From: Zygnema cylindricum
Lineage: Eukaryota; Streptophyta; Zygnematophyceae; Zygnematales; Zygnemataceae
Length of the DNA stretch: 63,421 bases
Assembly (NCBI GenBank): GCA_037447655.1
Contig: JBBHKE010001106.1
Coordinates: 192,941 to 256,361 of the forward strand
Direction of reading: 5' to 3'
Under the pieces are notes generated by a model. It was not told where the DNA came from. It did no database searches and worked only from the letters and a program-made list of their open reading frames with translations. The translations under genes were made by a program, and so were the position numbers. Every line of letters starts with the position of its first letter. Position 1 is the stretch's first letter. Positions 24,161 through 35,310 of the stretch are shown one piece after another.

Positions 24161-25671
24161 TGAAGAAATTAATGGTCTTTTAAAGTATTTTTTAGGTCTG
24201 AATAGAAATATAGAAAGAAGCCCAGGCAGTCTACCTCTAACTTCTCTCTCCAACTCTCAAACTTGTCGCAATCACTGAGAAATTGGGGAGGAAGCAAGAG
24301 CCATGGCTACCTAGGCTATCCAAAGGTTTACGGGATGTAAATATTAGTTTATTTATAATTAAGGATATATTTACTAAAATATACGAGCCACCTCCAGGAT
24401 TTGAACCTGGAACCTAGCGGCCGAAGATCAACCGGTAGCCGGTAGCTTTAACCGTTAACTCTAGAGATAGTGTTACGTAATGTAGTGTTCGATAATTAAT
24501 TAAACATTTATACGTTTGATAGTTCATTTAACTAAAATAGTTTTACGGGAGACATAGATCCAGTAATGCAAAAGTACGGATTACGGTACGGATAAGAAGC
24601 GAATGCCGCGCATTTATTTCTTTACCGAAACGAATACCGCGCATGTATTTATTACAGCTACGATTAAATGTGAATTTAATCGGACGGCCGAAATTAAACG
24701 TCGAGATCGCGCAAGATAATTTCGGCGGTTTTTAATCATCGCCACATCAGATGACACGTGGCGGACTAACATTGGATCGCGGCATCTACGAGGATTCATG
24801 GAGCGAATCCGGATATACCACGTGTCGACATTTAAGGCAAGTCGTACAATGTTCGTACAAAAAGTACACCGGCAACTGTACTTTTGTGTACGGAGGAGTA
24901 ATCTGATTGGCTCCGTACATCAGTAGATAGAGTCTGTGAGAGAGATAGGACTTAGAAAAATTAGGAGATAGGACCCCTCTCTCCCAGTGTATCTTGTTTG
25001 TATTTCGGTTGGCTTGAAAAGAGTGTTTTATTGATCGGATTTGGATTTTCCCTTGTTCCAGTTGGAATATTTCTTGCTTTGCTGTCGTAACGGGATAACT
25101 CTTGTAGGGAATGTGATAAAGACCAGAGAGCATAGTGGCTACCTCTCGGCTTAGCATAATTATTGGGTTCACTTCACTCTAGGGGAGTATTCTTTCCCTT
25201 CTTTCTTGGGTCATTTTCACCTTTGTTCCTTCTCATGGTGTATATATTTTAGTGACTTTTCATATTTATTTCCGTTGTTGTATATGTTTGTCAGCATCAC
25301 TTTGCAGGTTGTGATGCATGTTTGCTTGCTTGCCTCTCATGCACGACAAATTGGCTCCGTACATCAGTAGATAGAGTCTGTGAGAGAGATAGGACTTAGA
25401 AAAATTAGGAGATAGGACCCTCTCTCCCAAAGAGCTTTTGTACAAAAGGTCAACTTTGACCCTCCATAACTTACTACTCAGGGGAGCAAATTCAGAGATT
25501 CTTTTTGCTATCCACTCAGGGGAGTCTTGCCTTCACAAGGGTGAATTTGGTCAGAATTTTTGTCTGCCAAGGTGACAGTTGTTCTTGCTGAAACACAAAA
25601 GGGTCAGGGTTATCCTAGAGGCTTCTTGGAAGTTGTCCACTCTGAGGACTTATGGAGGTCTCAAAGTTTCA
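24161..25671 (+). repeat. 5' LTR of copia C (1511 bp, enlarged)
   Basis: Matches the 3' LTR but is about 445 bp longer. A segment beginning TTGGCTCCGTACATCAGTAG occurs twice (about 24908 and 25351) with unrelated sequence (about 24987-25350) between, so this LTR has a partial duplication plus insertion. It carries an antisense tRNA-like segment (24387-24470) and G-boxes GACACGTGGC (about 24754) and CCACGTGTCG (about 24819). Confidence 0.85.
24387..24470 (-). other. tRNA-like segment in 5' LTR C, antisense
   Basis: On the minus strand: TAGAGTTAACGGTTAAAGC (like a D arm) and CCAGGTTCAAATCCTGG, a perfect 5-bp T-stem with the 7-nt loop TTCAAAT (consensus B-box). The acceptor stems do not pair, so it is tRNA-derived rather than a tRNA gene. 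Confidence 0.65.
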
Positions 25672-25686
25672 GGTTATGGGCCCACC
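25672..25686 (+). promoter_or_regulatory. Primer binding site for half-tRNA initiator Met, copia C
   Basis: GGTTATGGGCCCACC follows the LTR terminus TTTCA with no spacer. Its complement GGTGGGCCCATAACC equals the anticodon stem-loop of plant initiator tRNA-Met (sequence recalled, not searched). Drosophila copia and yeast Ty5 prime from this internal site using a 5' half tRNA. The usual 3'-end site (TGGTATCAGAG) is absent here. Confidence 0.75.
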
Positions 25687-26134
25687 CTCTAGAGTACTAA
25701 TCTTTATTGGATCTGGCTTCATATACTGGGAAAGTATGATGATAGGAGCTTTATGCGAAAAAAGGTTTTGGGGGATAGTGAGTGGACGATTGGGGCGTCC
25801 ATCAAGTCTTGGAAATCCTCCAGGGTTTGAAGGAAGCAGATTCACAAAGAAAGCAGCTCCATCTTCAACGGAGGAGACAAAGGAAGGAGAGGTGGTGGAC
25901 AAAGGAGCGGAGAAGGAGACAACCACACCAATAGCAACTGGTTCAGCATTCATGTCACCTATTCGAAGGAATAAGGAGAATGATACTCAAACCTGGGATT
26001 TCAACAATATGGCGGCAAAGCACTTCATCCTACGCCATCTTACTCAAGGACTTGCATGTCCTCATTTTCAGGTAGAAAGGGCATCCAATCTTTGGATGGC
26101 TCTCATAGAGATGTACCGAAGTGGTACGATTTAG
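25676..26134 (+). CDS. Copia C gag, N-terminal part
   Basis: The start ATG lies inside the primer site (25676). An in-frame upstream ATG at 25652 sits in the last 20 nt of the LTR. The product begins MGPPSRV and continues with a copia-type gag domain (FIYWESMM, GRPSSLGNPPGFEGSRF, an acidic spacer, TQTWDFNNMAAKHFILRHL), ending at a TAG at 26132. Elements B and B2 continue past this point with KLANQKV-like sequence, which here is out of frame. So this is a truncated gag. Confidence 0.75.
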   Translation: MGPPSRVLIFIGSGFIYWESMMIGALCEKRFWGIVSGRLGRPSSLGNPPGFEGSRFTKKAAPSSTEETKEGEVVDKGAEKETTTPIATGSAFMSPIRRNKENDTQTWDFNNMAAKHFILRHLTQGLACPHFQVERASNLWMALIEMYRSGTI

Positions 26135-26283
26135 CATTAACAGCTGGCTAATCAGAAAGTTAAAGAATATGTATACAAAGGGGGGAAAATGTTGGATTTT
26201 TGCAATGAGCTTGCTACACTCCTCATGGAGCGAAAGAGTGCGAAAAAGATTTTAGTGAAAAAGAAAAGCTTAACTGTTTACTG

Positions 26284-28725
26284 ATGAAGTTACCCGATGA
26301 GTTCGAGAACATAGTCAACCGTGTGCAGGACTTGCCGGACTCAAGGTGGATATGGAATTCAGTGGTAGGGATGATTCTCGTTCGAGAGAATACGATTGAG
26401 ATCCGAAGGGGAGGAAAGAGTGGCCAAGCCTTGGCAACTTCGACCGATTGGAGGAACAAGGATTCTCGGAAACTGGTCGGAAACTATGGGGGAATGGAGC
26501 AGAAAAATCAGGCCGACAAGTTCGGGCCAAGGGCTCCGAAAGGTTTATGTCATTTTTGCAAGAAATCGGGGCACTATATGACAGAGTGCACTAAGCTAAC
26601 CGAGCTTCGGTTAAAGGAGGGGCAGACCGGTGGTACCTCGAGAGGAAAGAAAAACGCCCTTGTGACACAGGTACATGAGGCGCAATTCGAGGACGAGGAC
26701 GATGAGCTCCTTTTGGATGAGGAGTTGGAGGCGAAAAACGAGGTCGAAATTCCACGAAGGCAGAAATGTGCTTACGGTGGATTGAAAGGTGAAGCAGGCT
26801 GGATTATAGATTCAGGTGCCTCCATGCACATGTGTAAGGATAGGCACCTGTTCACTAAGATAAGAAAGATTCCCACCGTAGAGATAGAGTACGGATATGG
26901 GAGGATAGTCACCACTACTCTTGTTGGATCGGTAGATGTGAAAGTGTTAGTAGAAGGAAAGACATCCATAGTAACATTCTCCGATGTATTGTTTATTTCG
27001 GAGCTGAACAAAAACCTTATCTCTACATATGTATTAGATGATAAGGGTTTTTTTACTAGCACTAGGGAAGCAGTCTTTACTGCTAGTTTTAACGATGATG
27101 TCTATTTCATTGCCGAGAAAGGTAGCCATGGGATGTTTAGGCTGATTTTAAGTAATGAAATGAAAAAACTTTATTATGTTGGTGTTCATGATATTATGAT
27201 GTGGCATAAGAGGCTTGGGCATGTAAATCTAGATAAGTTAAAAGGGATGAAAAAGATGAGAGTGGTGGAAGGGATTCAGTTCAGTGAGAGTGATAATATA
27301 AGTGATTGTAGTGGATGTGCTCAAAGTAAAGCACACAAATTACCCTTTCCTAAAACAACCACCTATAAGGGAGAAAAAATTCTAGATCTAGTACACACAG
27401 ATATTTGGGGACCGGCTAAAGTGCCCTCACCGGGGGGGAAGAGATTTATGATGACTATCACTGATGATTGGTCTCGGTATTCCCGAGAGTATTTTTTGAA
27501 AAACAAGTCCGAAGCTCAGGATTGTTTTAGACAATATAAAGCATGGAGCGAAAAACTCCATGAAACTCCAATCAAGAGAATAAGGAGTGACAATGGTGGA
27601 GAGTATACTTCTAACCAGTTTGAGGATTTTCTGAGGGAAGATGGGGTCCAACACCAAAAGACAGTTCTTGAAAACCCGGAACAGAATGGGGTAGCTGAAA
27701 GGTTAAATAGAACACTAAGTGATAGTGCTAGAAGTATGCTGTCGGATAAGAAGATACGAAAAAGGTTTCGGGCAGAAGCAATGAACTGTGCTAATTAGCT
27801 CAAAAATAGAGTTCTTACTTCAACTATAAAAGATTAAACACCTTATGAGAGATGGACAGGCCGAAAACCAGACATGTCTCACTTAAAGGCTTTCGGCAGT
27901 CAAGTATTCAGTCTAGATACTGATCGGTCTAATTGGAAGCTAGATGCTAAAGGAAAACCGAGATACTTTTTAGGATATAATGAGGATGTTATATGATATA
28001 GAGTTTATGATCTTAAAAGGGAAGATATAATCTTAGTAAAGCATCTAGTAGTTATGGATGAACAAAAGTCTGTGGATCCCTTTAAATATACAAAGTCAGT
28101 AAAAATCAGATTAGAGTCAGAAAATTCTGATGACTTTGAGCTTCCTAACTATCCAGGTTTTAGAGAAGATGACATTCTTGCAGGTACAAATCAGACCGAA
28201 AAGGATTTGGTTGTGGAAACTCTAGTGACAACTCTACCCGAAGCGGAAGACGTGGTGGAAATTGATTCGGAATCAAGGGATAGGGGAGAAGCCGAGTTTG
28301 TTCCAAAGAATCCACGAGAACCATCTATTCCGGCCTCAGATTTTGAAGGGGGGAGGAGAAGTAGCAAAATATTGCAAGAAAAACAAGTTAATAACAAGGT
28401 AACAAAACTATCTCATCAAGAGGAACCTCAGACTTATGGAGAGACGATGACATATCCAGAAAGAAACCGGTGGAAGACAGCCATCAATGAGGAGATGGCC
28501 TCAATTATGGCAACCAATTACTTGGGAGCTGGTTGATTGTCCACCTCACCGAAAACCAATCGGTTGTAAATGGGTTTTCAAATTAAAACTGAACCCAGAT
28601 AACACAATCGAGCGCTACAAGGCCAAATTAGTGGCAAAGGGATTTACACAAAAGGAGGGAATTGACTACGAGGAAACCTTTGCCCCGGTCGTCAGATTTC
28701 CCTCCGTCCGCATACTTCTCAGTCT
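26284..28725 (+). pseudogene. Copia C gag knuckle, protease, integrase and start of RT
   Basis: A 504-codon frame (26284-27798) holds the end of gag (MKLPDEFENIVNRVQDLP), the knuckle CHFCKKSGHYMTEC, the protease DSGASMHMC, the integrase zinc finger (HKRLGHVNLD...CSGCAQSK) and the core motifs HTDIWGP, SDNGGEYTS and EQNGVAERLNRT. Stops at 27796, near 27835 and near 27994 interrupt the end of integrase. The same frame resumes to 28536, then shifts by one for the RT N-terminus ([13 protein letters not shown], 28487-28725). Confidence 0.85.
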
Positions 28726-28740
28726 AGCAGCAGCGAAGAC

Positions 28741-30009
28741 ATGGAAGTGCACCAGATGGACATCAAGACAGCCTTTTTGCATGGAGAATTGGAAGAGGAG
28801 ATCTTCATGCGACGACCCAAAGGGTTTGTGGAGGAAGGAGAGAAGAGTAAGGTATGCCGGCTGATTAAATCTCTTTATGGTTTGAAACAGGCGCCTCAAC
28901 AGTGGAATAAAAAACTTGATGAGTTTCTTACCGGTCTAGGATATATCCGGATCAGCTCAGATCACTCAACCTATGTTTTCGAAGATGAGGAAGGTTTTAT
29001 ATTTATTGCGATTTATGTAGATGATTTTTTTGTTTTAAGTAAATCAATGGAAAACATTAATAAACTGAAAACCGATCTTAAGGGGAGATTTGAAATGAAG
29101 GATATGGAGGGAGCAAAATATATTTTGGGAATTCAAGTAGAAAGAGACCGAAAAAGAAAGATTATAAGATTGACTCAAAAGGAAGCAATAAGGAACATGC
29201 TTGAAAAATTTCAGATGGATAAATCTAATAGTTGTACAACTCCAATGGAGTTGAGGAAAGGAAGTGAGGGGAGTGAGGAAGAAGGAGTCATAGTTTTAGA
29301 CGAGGAATTATCTCCTGAAGAACAGAAGTTCATGCAGACTATTCCTTACAGGCAAGTAGTGGGAAGTCTAATCTATTTTATGAATTGTATCCAGCCGGAT
29401 TTAGCTGCAGCTGTAGGAGTGTTGAGTAGAAGTCTAAATGCTCCCACTAAGTGGGATTGGGAGGCAGCTAAAAGATCCCTTAGATATTTGATAGGAACTA
29501 GGGATCTATGGGTGCATTTGGGTAGGGAGAATATTGACATCACTACTTGGTGTGATGCTAGTTATGGTGATGCTTCGATGAGGAGATGCACTTATGGATA
29601 TGTATTATATGTGGGTGTTGGGGCTTGCTGTTGGAGTAGCAAACATCAAAAAGTTATTGCTCAGTCCACCATGGAGGCTGAGTATATGGCCTCTTGCTCT
29701 GCTGTAAAAGAATTGATGTGGGTCAAGTCTTTGCTTGGTGAGCTTAGTCACCTTAAGAGTGGTGTGCAGAAAATATTTTGTGATAATCAGGCACCAATCG
29801 CTATTTCTGCCAATCCTAAACATCATTTTAAAGCCAAAGACATGGACATCAAACTCAGCTTTAATAGAGAGAAAGTAGAAAACAAAATAATCAGTTTAGA
29901 GTATCGACCATATAGTGAGATGGTAGCACATATGATGACCAAACCTGTGCCTTCCCCTAAGCTAATTTTCTGTAGGGAGAAGTGTGGTCTGAAATTAAAG
30001 ATTGACTAG
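28741..30009 (+). CDS. Copia C reverse transcriptase and RNase H, open 422-codon segment
   Basis: Starts in the RT palm ([20 protein letters not shown]) and contains [23 protein letters not shown] (the usual YVDDLL has changed to YVDDFF), LTQKEAI, a conserved SLIYFMN block, then RNase H with [28 protein letters not shown] and [15 protein letters not shown]. It ends at a TAG 13 nt before the 3' LTR. The RT fingers are in another frame, so the product is incomplete even though this part is open. Confidence 0.85.
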   Translation: MEVHQMDIKTAFLHGELEEEIFMRRPKGFVEEGEKSKVCRLIKSLYGLKQAPQQWNKKLDEFLTGLGYIRISSDHSTYVFEDEEGFIFIAIYVDDFFVLSKSMENINKLKTDLKGRFEMKDMEGAKYILGIQVERDRKRKIIRLTQKEAIRNMLEKFQMDKSNSCTTPMELRKGSEGSEEEGVIVLDEELSPEEQKFMQTIPYRQVVGSLIYFMNCIQPDLAAAVGVLSRSLNAPTKWDWEAAKRSLRYLIGTRDLWVHLGRENIDITTWCDASYGDASMRRCTYGYVLYVGVGACCWSSKHQKVIAQSTMEAEYMASCSAVKELMWVKSLLGELSHLKSGVQKIFCDNQAPIAISANPKHHFKAKDMDIKLSFNREKVENKIISLEYRPYSEMVAHMMTKPVPSPKLIFCREKCGLKLKID

Positions 30010-30010
30010 A

Positions 30011-30022
30011 AAATAAGGGGAG
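30011..30022 (+). other. Polypurine tract of copia C
   Basis: AAATAAGGGGAG directly before the 3' LTR TG. The same purine core AAGGGGAG precedes the LTRs of A and B. Confidence 0.85.
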
Positions 30023-31088
30023 TGTAGAAATTAATGGTATTTTTAATTAGTTTCTAGGTCTGAGTAAAAATATAGAAGGAAGCCGAGGCAGTCTACCTCT
30101 AACTTCTCTCTCCAACTCTCAAACTTGTCGCAGTCACTGAGAAATTGGAGAGGAAGTTAGAGCCATGGCTACCTAGGCTATCCTGAGGTTTACGGGATAT
30201 AAATATTAGTTTATTTATAATTAAGTATATATTTACTAAAATATATGTGCCACCTCCAGGATTTGAACCTGGAACCTGGCGGCCGAAGATCAACTGGTAG
30301 TCGGTAGCTTTAACCGTTAACTCTAGAGATAGTGTTACGTAATGTAGTGTTCGATAATTAATTAAACATTTATACGTTTGATAGTTCATTTAACTAAAAT
30401 AGTTTTACGGGAGACATAGATCCAGTAATGCAAAAGTACGGATTACGGTACGGATAAGAAGCGAATGCCGCGCATTTATTTCTTTACCGAAACGAATACC
30501 GCGCATGTATTTATTACAGCTACGATTAAATGTGAATTTAATCGGACGGCCGAAATTAAACGTCGAGATCGCGCAAGATAATTTCGGCGGTTTTTAATCA
30601 TCGCCACATCAGATGACACGTGGCGGACTAACATTGGATCGCGGCATCTACGAGGATTCATGGAGCGAATCCGGATATACCACGTGTCGACATTTAAGGC
30701 AAGTCGTACAATGTTCGTACAAAAAGTACACCGGCAACTGTACTTTTGTGTACGGAGGAGTAATCTAATTGGCTCCGTACATCAGTAGATAGAGTCTGTG
30801 AGAGAGATAGGACTTAGAAAAATTAGGAGATAGGACCCTCTCTCCTAGAGAGCTTTTGTACAAAAGGTCAACTTTGACCCTCCATAACTTACCGCTCGAG
30901 GAGCAAATTTAGAGATTCTTTTTGCTATCGACTCAGGGGAGTCTTGCCTTCACACGGGTGAAGTTGGTCAGAGTTTTTGTCTGCCAGGGTGACATTTGTT
31001 CTTGCTGAAACACAAAGGGGTTCGGGTTATCCTAGAGGCTTCTTGGAAGCTGTCCACTCTGAGGACTTATGGAGGTCTCAGAGTTTCA
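30023..31088 (+). repeat. 3' LTR of copia C (1066 bp)
   Basis: Begins TGTAGAAATTAATGG and ends GAGTTTCA. Carries a hairpin with 17/18-nt arms (30098-30115 and 30145-30161), an antisense tRNA-like segment (30248-30332) and two G-boxes. Lacks the internal duplication of the 5' LTR, so it is the better guide to the original LTR. Confidence 0.9.
30248..30332 (-). other. tRNA-like segment in 3' LTR C, antisense
   Basis: Same structure as in the 5' LTR: the CCAGGTTCAAATCCTGG T-arm is intact, and GGTTAAAGC is present for the D arm. Confidence 0.65.
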
Positions 31089-32938
31089 GTGTTAGATATA
31101 TACATGTATTTTTTTTTTTTTTTTTTTTTTTTCCTTCACAACGTAGTTGTATTTTTGTTACGGCTCATGTACTATGCGGTTCATATTGCTCGTGGTTTAG
31201 CTTGGTCATTAACGATTGCACCGAACTTATTTAGCTTAAAGTTCTCGCTAGTTTAAGTTGGGTCATATTTCAATCATGTGGACGTTGTTATATTTTTAAT
31301 CGCTTCGAGTAAGAAATATTTGTTTGTTCAATAATTTCGGGTATAAATTGGTAAAGTACGTCAAAAGTTATGAGCAAATTTTGTTATGTTGATGCAATAA
31401 AAATAGATTTAGAGAAACTAGGGTCATGTATAGTCTTATGCATTTAATGCGCAAGCGAATGGGAAATGAATGTCGATATACAATAAACAGCAAGCACGAT
31501 TAACAAATGGCAAACCCTTTTTTTATTCAAATATAAATTGTAGACCTTTGATAAGATAGAAAATGGATGGTAATGTAACAGATAAAAGTACAACAAGGGT
31601 GTCACTATGAAAGTAGTCAATATAGTGCGACGTCATGGCCGTCATAGTTTGCGTGTTGTACATTTTCTACAAGCCCCCCATAAATTATGAACCAATGGAT
31701 TAAAACAACTTTACGTGGCATTTCTTTTGTGAGATATTCAACTTACTGATGTAGTTATGTTTAGGATTTGTTAAACGGAGATTCATTGCTTGCATGGTCA
31801 CACGCCCAAAAATGCAACCTATACAATTTAAACAATGTTAATTTTTTGTTTTGCAAATTACCAATTGGGATAGTCGAGTTTTATAACAACCCCTTTTTGT
31901 AAATGTAATAAGAATGACGCAAAACATGTGTTTTAAACGTCGTTCGTTTCCATATATGGGTTATCTCAAGCCATTTATTATAAAACTACACTAACATTAA
32001 AGATTTTGTTATCGTTTTATTTAATCTTATATGCGTATATTGTCTCCCTCATTATTTTCTTATGGTATATTTGCATATCCTAATTTTTTCATCTCAAAAG
32101 CCTCCTTTAGTGTTTGTATGGTTTTATAAATTAAACATAACGACTTAGTAATATTTGTGGACTGTAAACATCCATAAGTTTAAAAAGGGTATTTGTCCAT
32201 ATCGTCTGCGTTTCTTATGTAAACTTAATGATTTTATTAAATGGCGGAAAATCTTGAATATGGAATTATTTAGTGATATTACCAACCCACTAGGTCTTCT
32301 TATTAATATACTCAGGTCAATAAAGTGATATAAGCAATCAACGCATAAATTAGACCTCGTTGACCTTTTTGTATATTGCCTATTACTATATATCAATATT
32401 ATATAGTTATTTGTTAACAAATGTTGTGTTAGTATATATGTGGTGTATTTCTTCATCATCACTAAATGTTAAGTTATATAAACTCGTCACATAAATCAAT
32501 GTGACTACGGGTAGGGGGTATTTTTTGTTAGATTGTCCACTTGTTCAGATCGGTAGACCTATAACCACAAAAAATGTGCGAAAACAGTAAGTTTTTCCAT
32601 ATTTATATAAATAATAAACAAAAAAAAAATATTGATAGATATATAAACTAACACTTTTTAATTTAATGTAATAAACTGATAAGTATTTCATACATATATT
32701 TATGGGTTATAAAAATTTAGTTTGGTTATATATAGTTATATATAGATAATGTTACTAAAATATAATTCGTATATACTTTGTTAGTTTGATTAAATAGTAC
32801 CCATAAGCATGTTTACTATACATACGTAGAATTAAAGGTCATCACGCACAACTTATAATAAAAAAATAACATTTTGGACTATTTTTACTGTATGATACCA
32901 ACACGTTACATCAATCCACATACAACAAAGACACTATG
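31089..32938. other. AT-rich, no gene seen
   Basis: Starts with the presumed target duplication GTGTT and a T run at 31110-31131. The remainder is AT-rich with no exon-like or transposon coding signal on either strand. Confidence 0.5.
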
Positions 32939-34328
32939 TGTAATAGGATTACAGGATTCGGGTACTTAGTGGCTAGAGCTAGGCTGCTATAGTTGCGATT
33001 CCAGAGCAGCGCAGCTGCGATTCCAGACCAGCGCAGCGTAGCAACGTAGCAACTTAGCAGTGTAACAATTTGATAGCGCCGCAACATAGCAGCGCAGCAT
33101 AGCAACGCCGCAAAATGTAGAATGAGCAGTACAGTTCTAAAAGAATGTTGGAGAGATCTAGGTTGACCGGAAAGGTCCACATGTACAGCGTACCGTACTA
33201 GTTTGACTAGCACCTAGTTAGTTTAAATAGTCAGGTGGGCCTGTGAATAGAAGACCTGAAGTAGACCTACACAGCTAGCGCAACCTTGTACTCTCTCTCA
33301 AGTAATAAAGCGCAACCTTGTCTGTGAGTTCTGTGTGCTCCTACTGTTGCTACGGGAAGATCCTTGGTGTTTTCCGCTGTGCACTGTGACGTGTTGTGGT
33401 GTATTGTCACCTCTTTTACACTGGTATCGGAGCTTTTACCCGTGACTCGACAGCGTGGATGAACACGGCGTATCCACTACAGAAATGTTGGCGCAAGTTC
33501 TCAAGGAGTTGGAAAGTGTGAGATTACAAAACGCGCAGCTGAGTAACATCGTCACAGCCTTGGAGTCGCGTCTAGGGGAGCGACCTCATGGAGGCGTAGA
33601 GAGAGACTCCCGGAGACCGAAATTAAGACTTCCCGACGAGTTTGACCCTACAAGACACAAGAACCTTGACTCATGGCTATTCTCCGTGGTGAACTATCTC
33701 GAGAATTTTCCTAGCCTATCGGATCGTGAGAAGATTCACTACGCGGGTGGTCTTCTTAAAGGGGCAGCGGGGGCTTGGTAGAGAACATTGGTAGAGGACA
33801 ATGAGTTACCGACCGTCTGGGCGCTCTTCGTTGAACTCCTCCGCGAAACTTGGCAGCCTGTCAACACGATGAAGGCGGCGAGAGATAAGATCGCAGTATT
33901 AAAGCAACGAACTTCAGTGATGGAGTTTACGCAGCGGTTCTTGGAGTGCAAAGTTCAACTACCTTCGATGACGAAGGATGAAGCCGTGGATCGCTACGTG
34001 AAGGGGCCTAAGTCGTCTATTCGTAGAGATGTGGAACAATGGCTTGCTCGGGAAAGCACGACTCCTCCTCTCTCGGCAATCATCCAATTTGCGGAGCGGA
34101 CCGATTCAATCGAATTTAACCTCCGGAGACCGTATCACTACGGGTCGAGCAATAGCGGAGGACATCGACGAGACGAAGGTCCAACCCCTATGGAGCTCGG
34201 CGCAATTAATGAGGATAAGGAAGCGGTCAACGTCCTGCGAAGAAAGAAGAAAACTACCAAGACCAAGACCAATGACTTATCCCCCGAGGAAATCCAGCGG
34301 AGGAGGCAAAATGGCCTATGTAAAATTA
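32939..34328 (+). mobile_element. Ty3/gypsy retrotransposon, 5' part only (LTR, PBS, gag)
   Basis: The LTR 32939-33420 is bounded by the short inverted repeat TGTAA...TTACA. One base later comes TGGTATCGGAGC (33422-33433), a one-mismatch primer site for the 3' end of initiator tRNA-Met. The gag that follows is cut at 34328, where the LTR of copia B begins, so B inserted into this element or was joined to it. The pol part is not found on the far side of B. Confidence 0.8.
33455..34328 (+). pseudogene. Gypsy gag (Retrotrans_gag), truncated
   Basis: The coiled-coil start (VLKELESVRLQNAQLSNIV) is followed by the capsid-like gag domain (PDEFDPTRHKNLDSWLFSV, LLKGAAGAW) and EGPTPMELGAI before the expected zinc knuckle. 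One in-frame TAG at 33779 replaces the second Trp codon after GAAGAW. The knuckle is destroyed at NGLCK, where copia LTR sequence takes over. Confidence 0.85.
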
Positions 34329-34927
34329 TGTGACCTCCATTGGTCTACAAAATGTCCAGCTTATATAAAGCCTCTAGGATAATATTTGCAGTTTTGACTT
34401 TGGCAATGAATAAATGCCACCGTGACACGCAAAAACTTTGACCGACTATACCCTTGTGTAGCGTGGACTCCCCTAAGTCCGCAGCAAAAATAATCACTAA
34501 ATTTGCTCACCTGAGCATTAAGTTATGGTTCTTCAAAGACAACATATTTGTACAGATGGCCTATGGGAGAGAGGACTTTTTTCAAATTTTGCCTAAGTCC
34601 TGAAAAAAAACTCCTAATAGCTACTCTAAACCAATTAACGTGAAGTATCCTAATTAGTGTACATATAAAGTACAGCAGCCGCCGTACTTTATGTACGGAT
34701 ATATTCGGCACCATTCTTGGTCTGCCACGTGGCAAAAATAGGTCAATAGCATTCTGTCCCTTTTCTCTTCCGGCATCCTATGGAATGATGCCACATGTCA
34801 TTTCCTTCCATTTCGCCGAACTTCTCCCAGATAGTCGTTCCGGCATACCAGCACTCACGCGTGCCGTCCGTTCTTTTCACGGTGATCAATTTCAACCGGT
34901 CGATCTGACGGCGCGCCGAATAAATGT

Positions 34928-35000
34928 TGACCGTTGAATTTCACCGGTCAAATTTCCGTGTTGACTGTTGAATTTTGACGGTCAACATTCCGTGTAGACC
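34928..35000. promoter_or_regulatory. Clustered TTGAC (W-box-like) palindromes in LTR B
   Basis: GTTGACCGTTGAATTTCACC, TTTCCGTGTTGACTGTTGAA and TTGACGGTCAAC follow one another within about 75 bp. TTGAC is the core of the plant WRKY-bound W-box. The same block is in the 5' LTR at about 40350-40430. Function is inferred from the motif only. Confidence 0.4.
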
Positions 35001-35221
35001 GTTTAGATTTTCTTCTTGCTTCGCGAGCCGTCGATCGCGACATTTAATTTCGTCCGTCGAAATCAAATGTCTGTTTCATTTATTTCGTGCGGTACTGCAT
35101 TTCGTGCGGTATTGCATTTCGTGCGGTACTACACGTTCTATGCTTCGTTTCATTCCGTAAGTCGATAAAAGGAAAATGTCGCCATGTATATTTATATAAT
35201 TATTAAACGTAATCTAAGCAA

Positions 35222-35310
35222 CGAATCATCAAGACGTAACGGATAAAGCGGAAGCGTATTCCGTACGGTCCATGTCCATAGGTTTCAGGATCAAATCCTG
35301 GCTGTGTCAA
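35222..35310 (+). other. tRNA-like segment in 3' LTR B, antisense to the element
   Basis: On the plus strand: TAACGGATAAAGCGG (D-arm-like) and CAGGATCAAATCCTG, a perfect stem with a B-box-like loop. Same place and orientation relative to the element as in A and C. Confidence 0.55.

Larger units (their letters stand above)
24161..31088 (+). mobile_element. Ty1/copia retrotransposon C with two LTRs
   Basis: 5' LTR 24161-25671, primer site 25672-25686, gag-pol 25676-30009, polypurine tract 30011-30022, 3' LTR 30023-31088. Flanks GTGTC (left) and GTGTT (right) fit a 5-bp target duplication with one change. Much of the frame is preserved, including a 422-codon open RT/RNase H segment, but stops and frameshifts in integrase and the linker make it non-autonomous. 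Confidence 0.9.

Noticed and set aside
24387-24470. A functional tRNA gene
   Set aside because: The acceptor and anticodon stems do not pair; only the D- and T-arm features remain.
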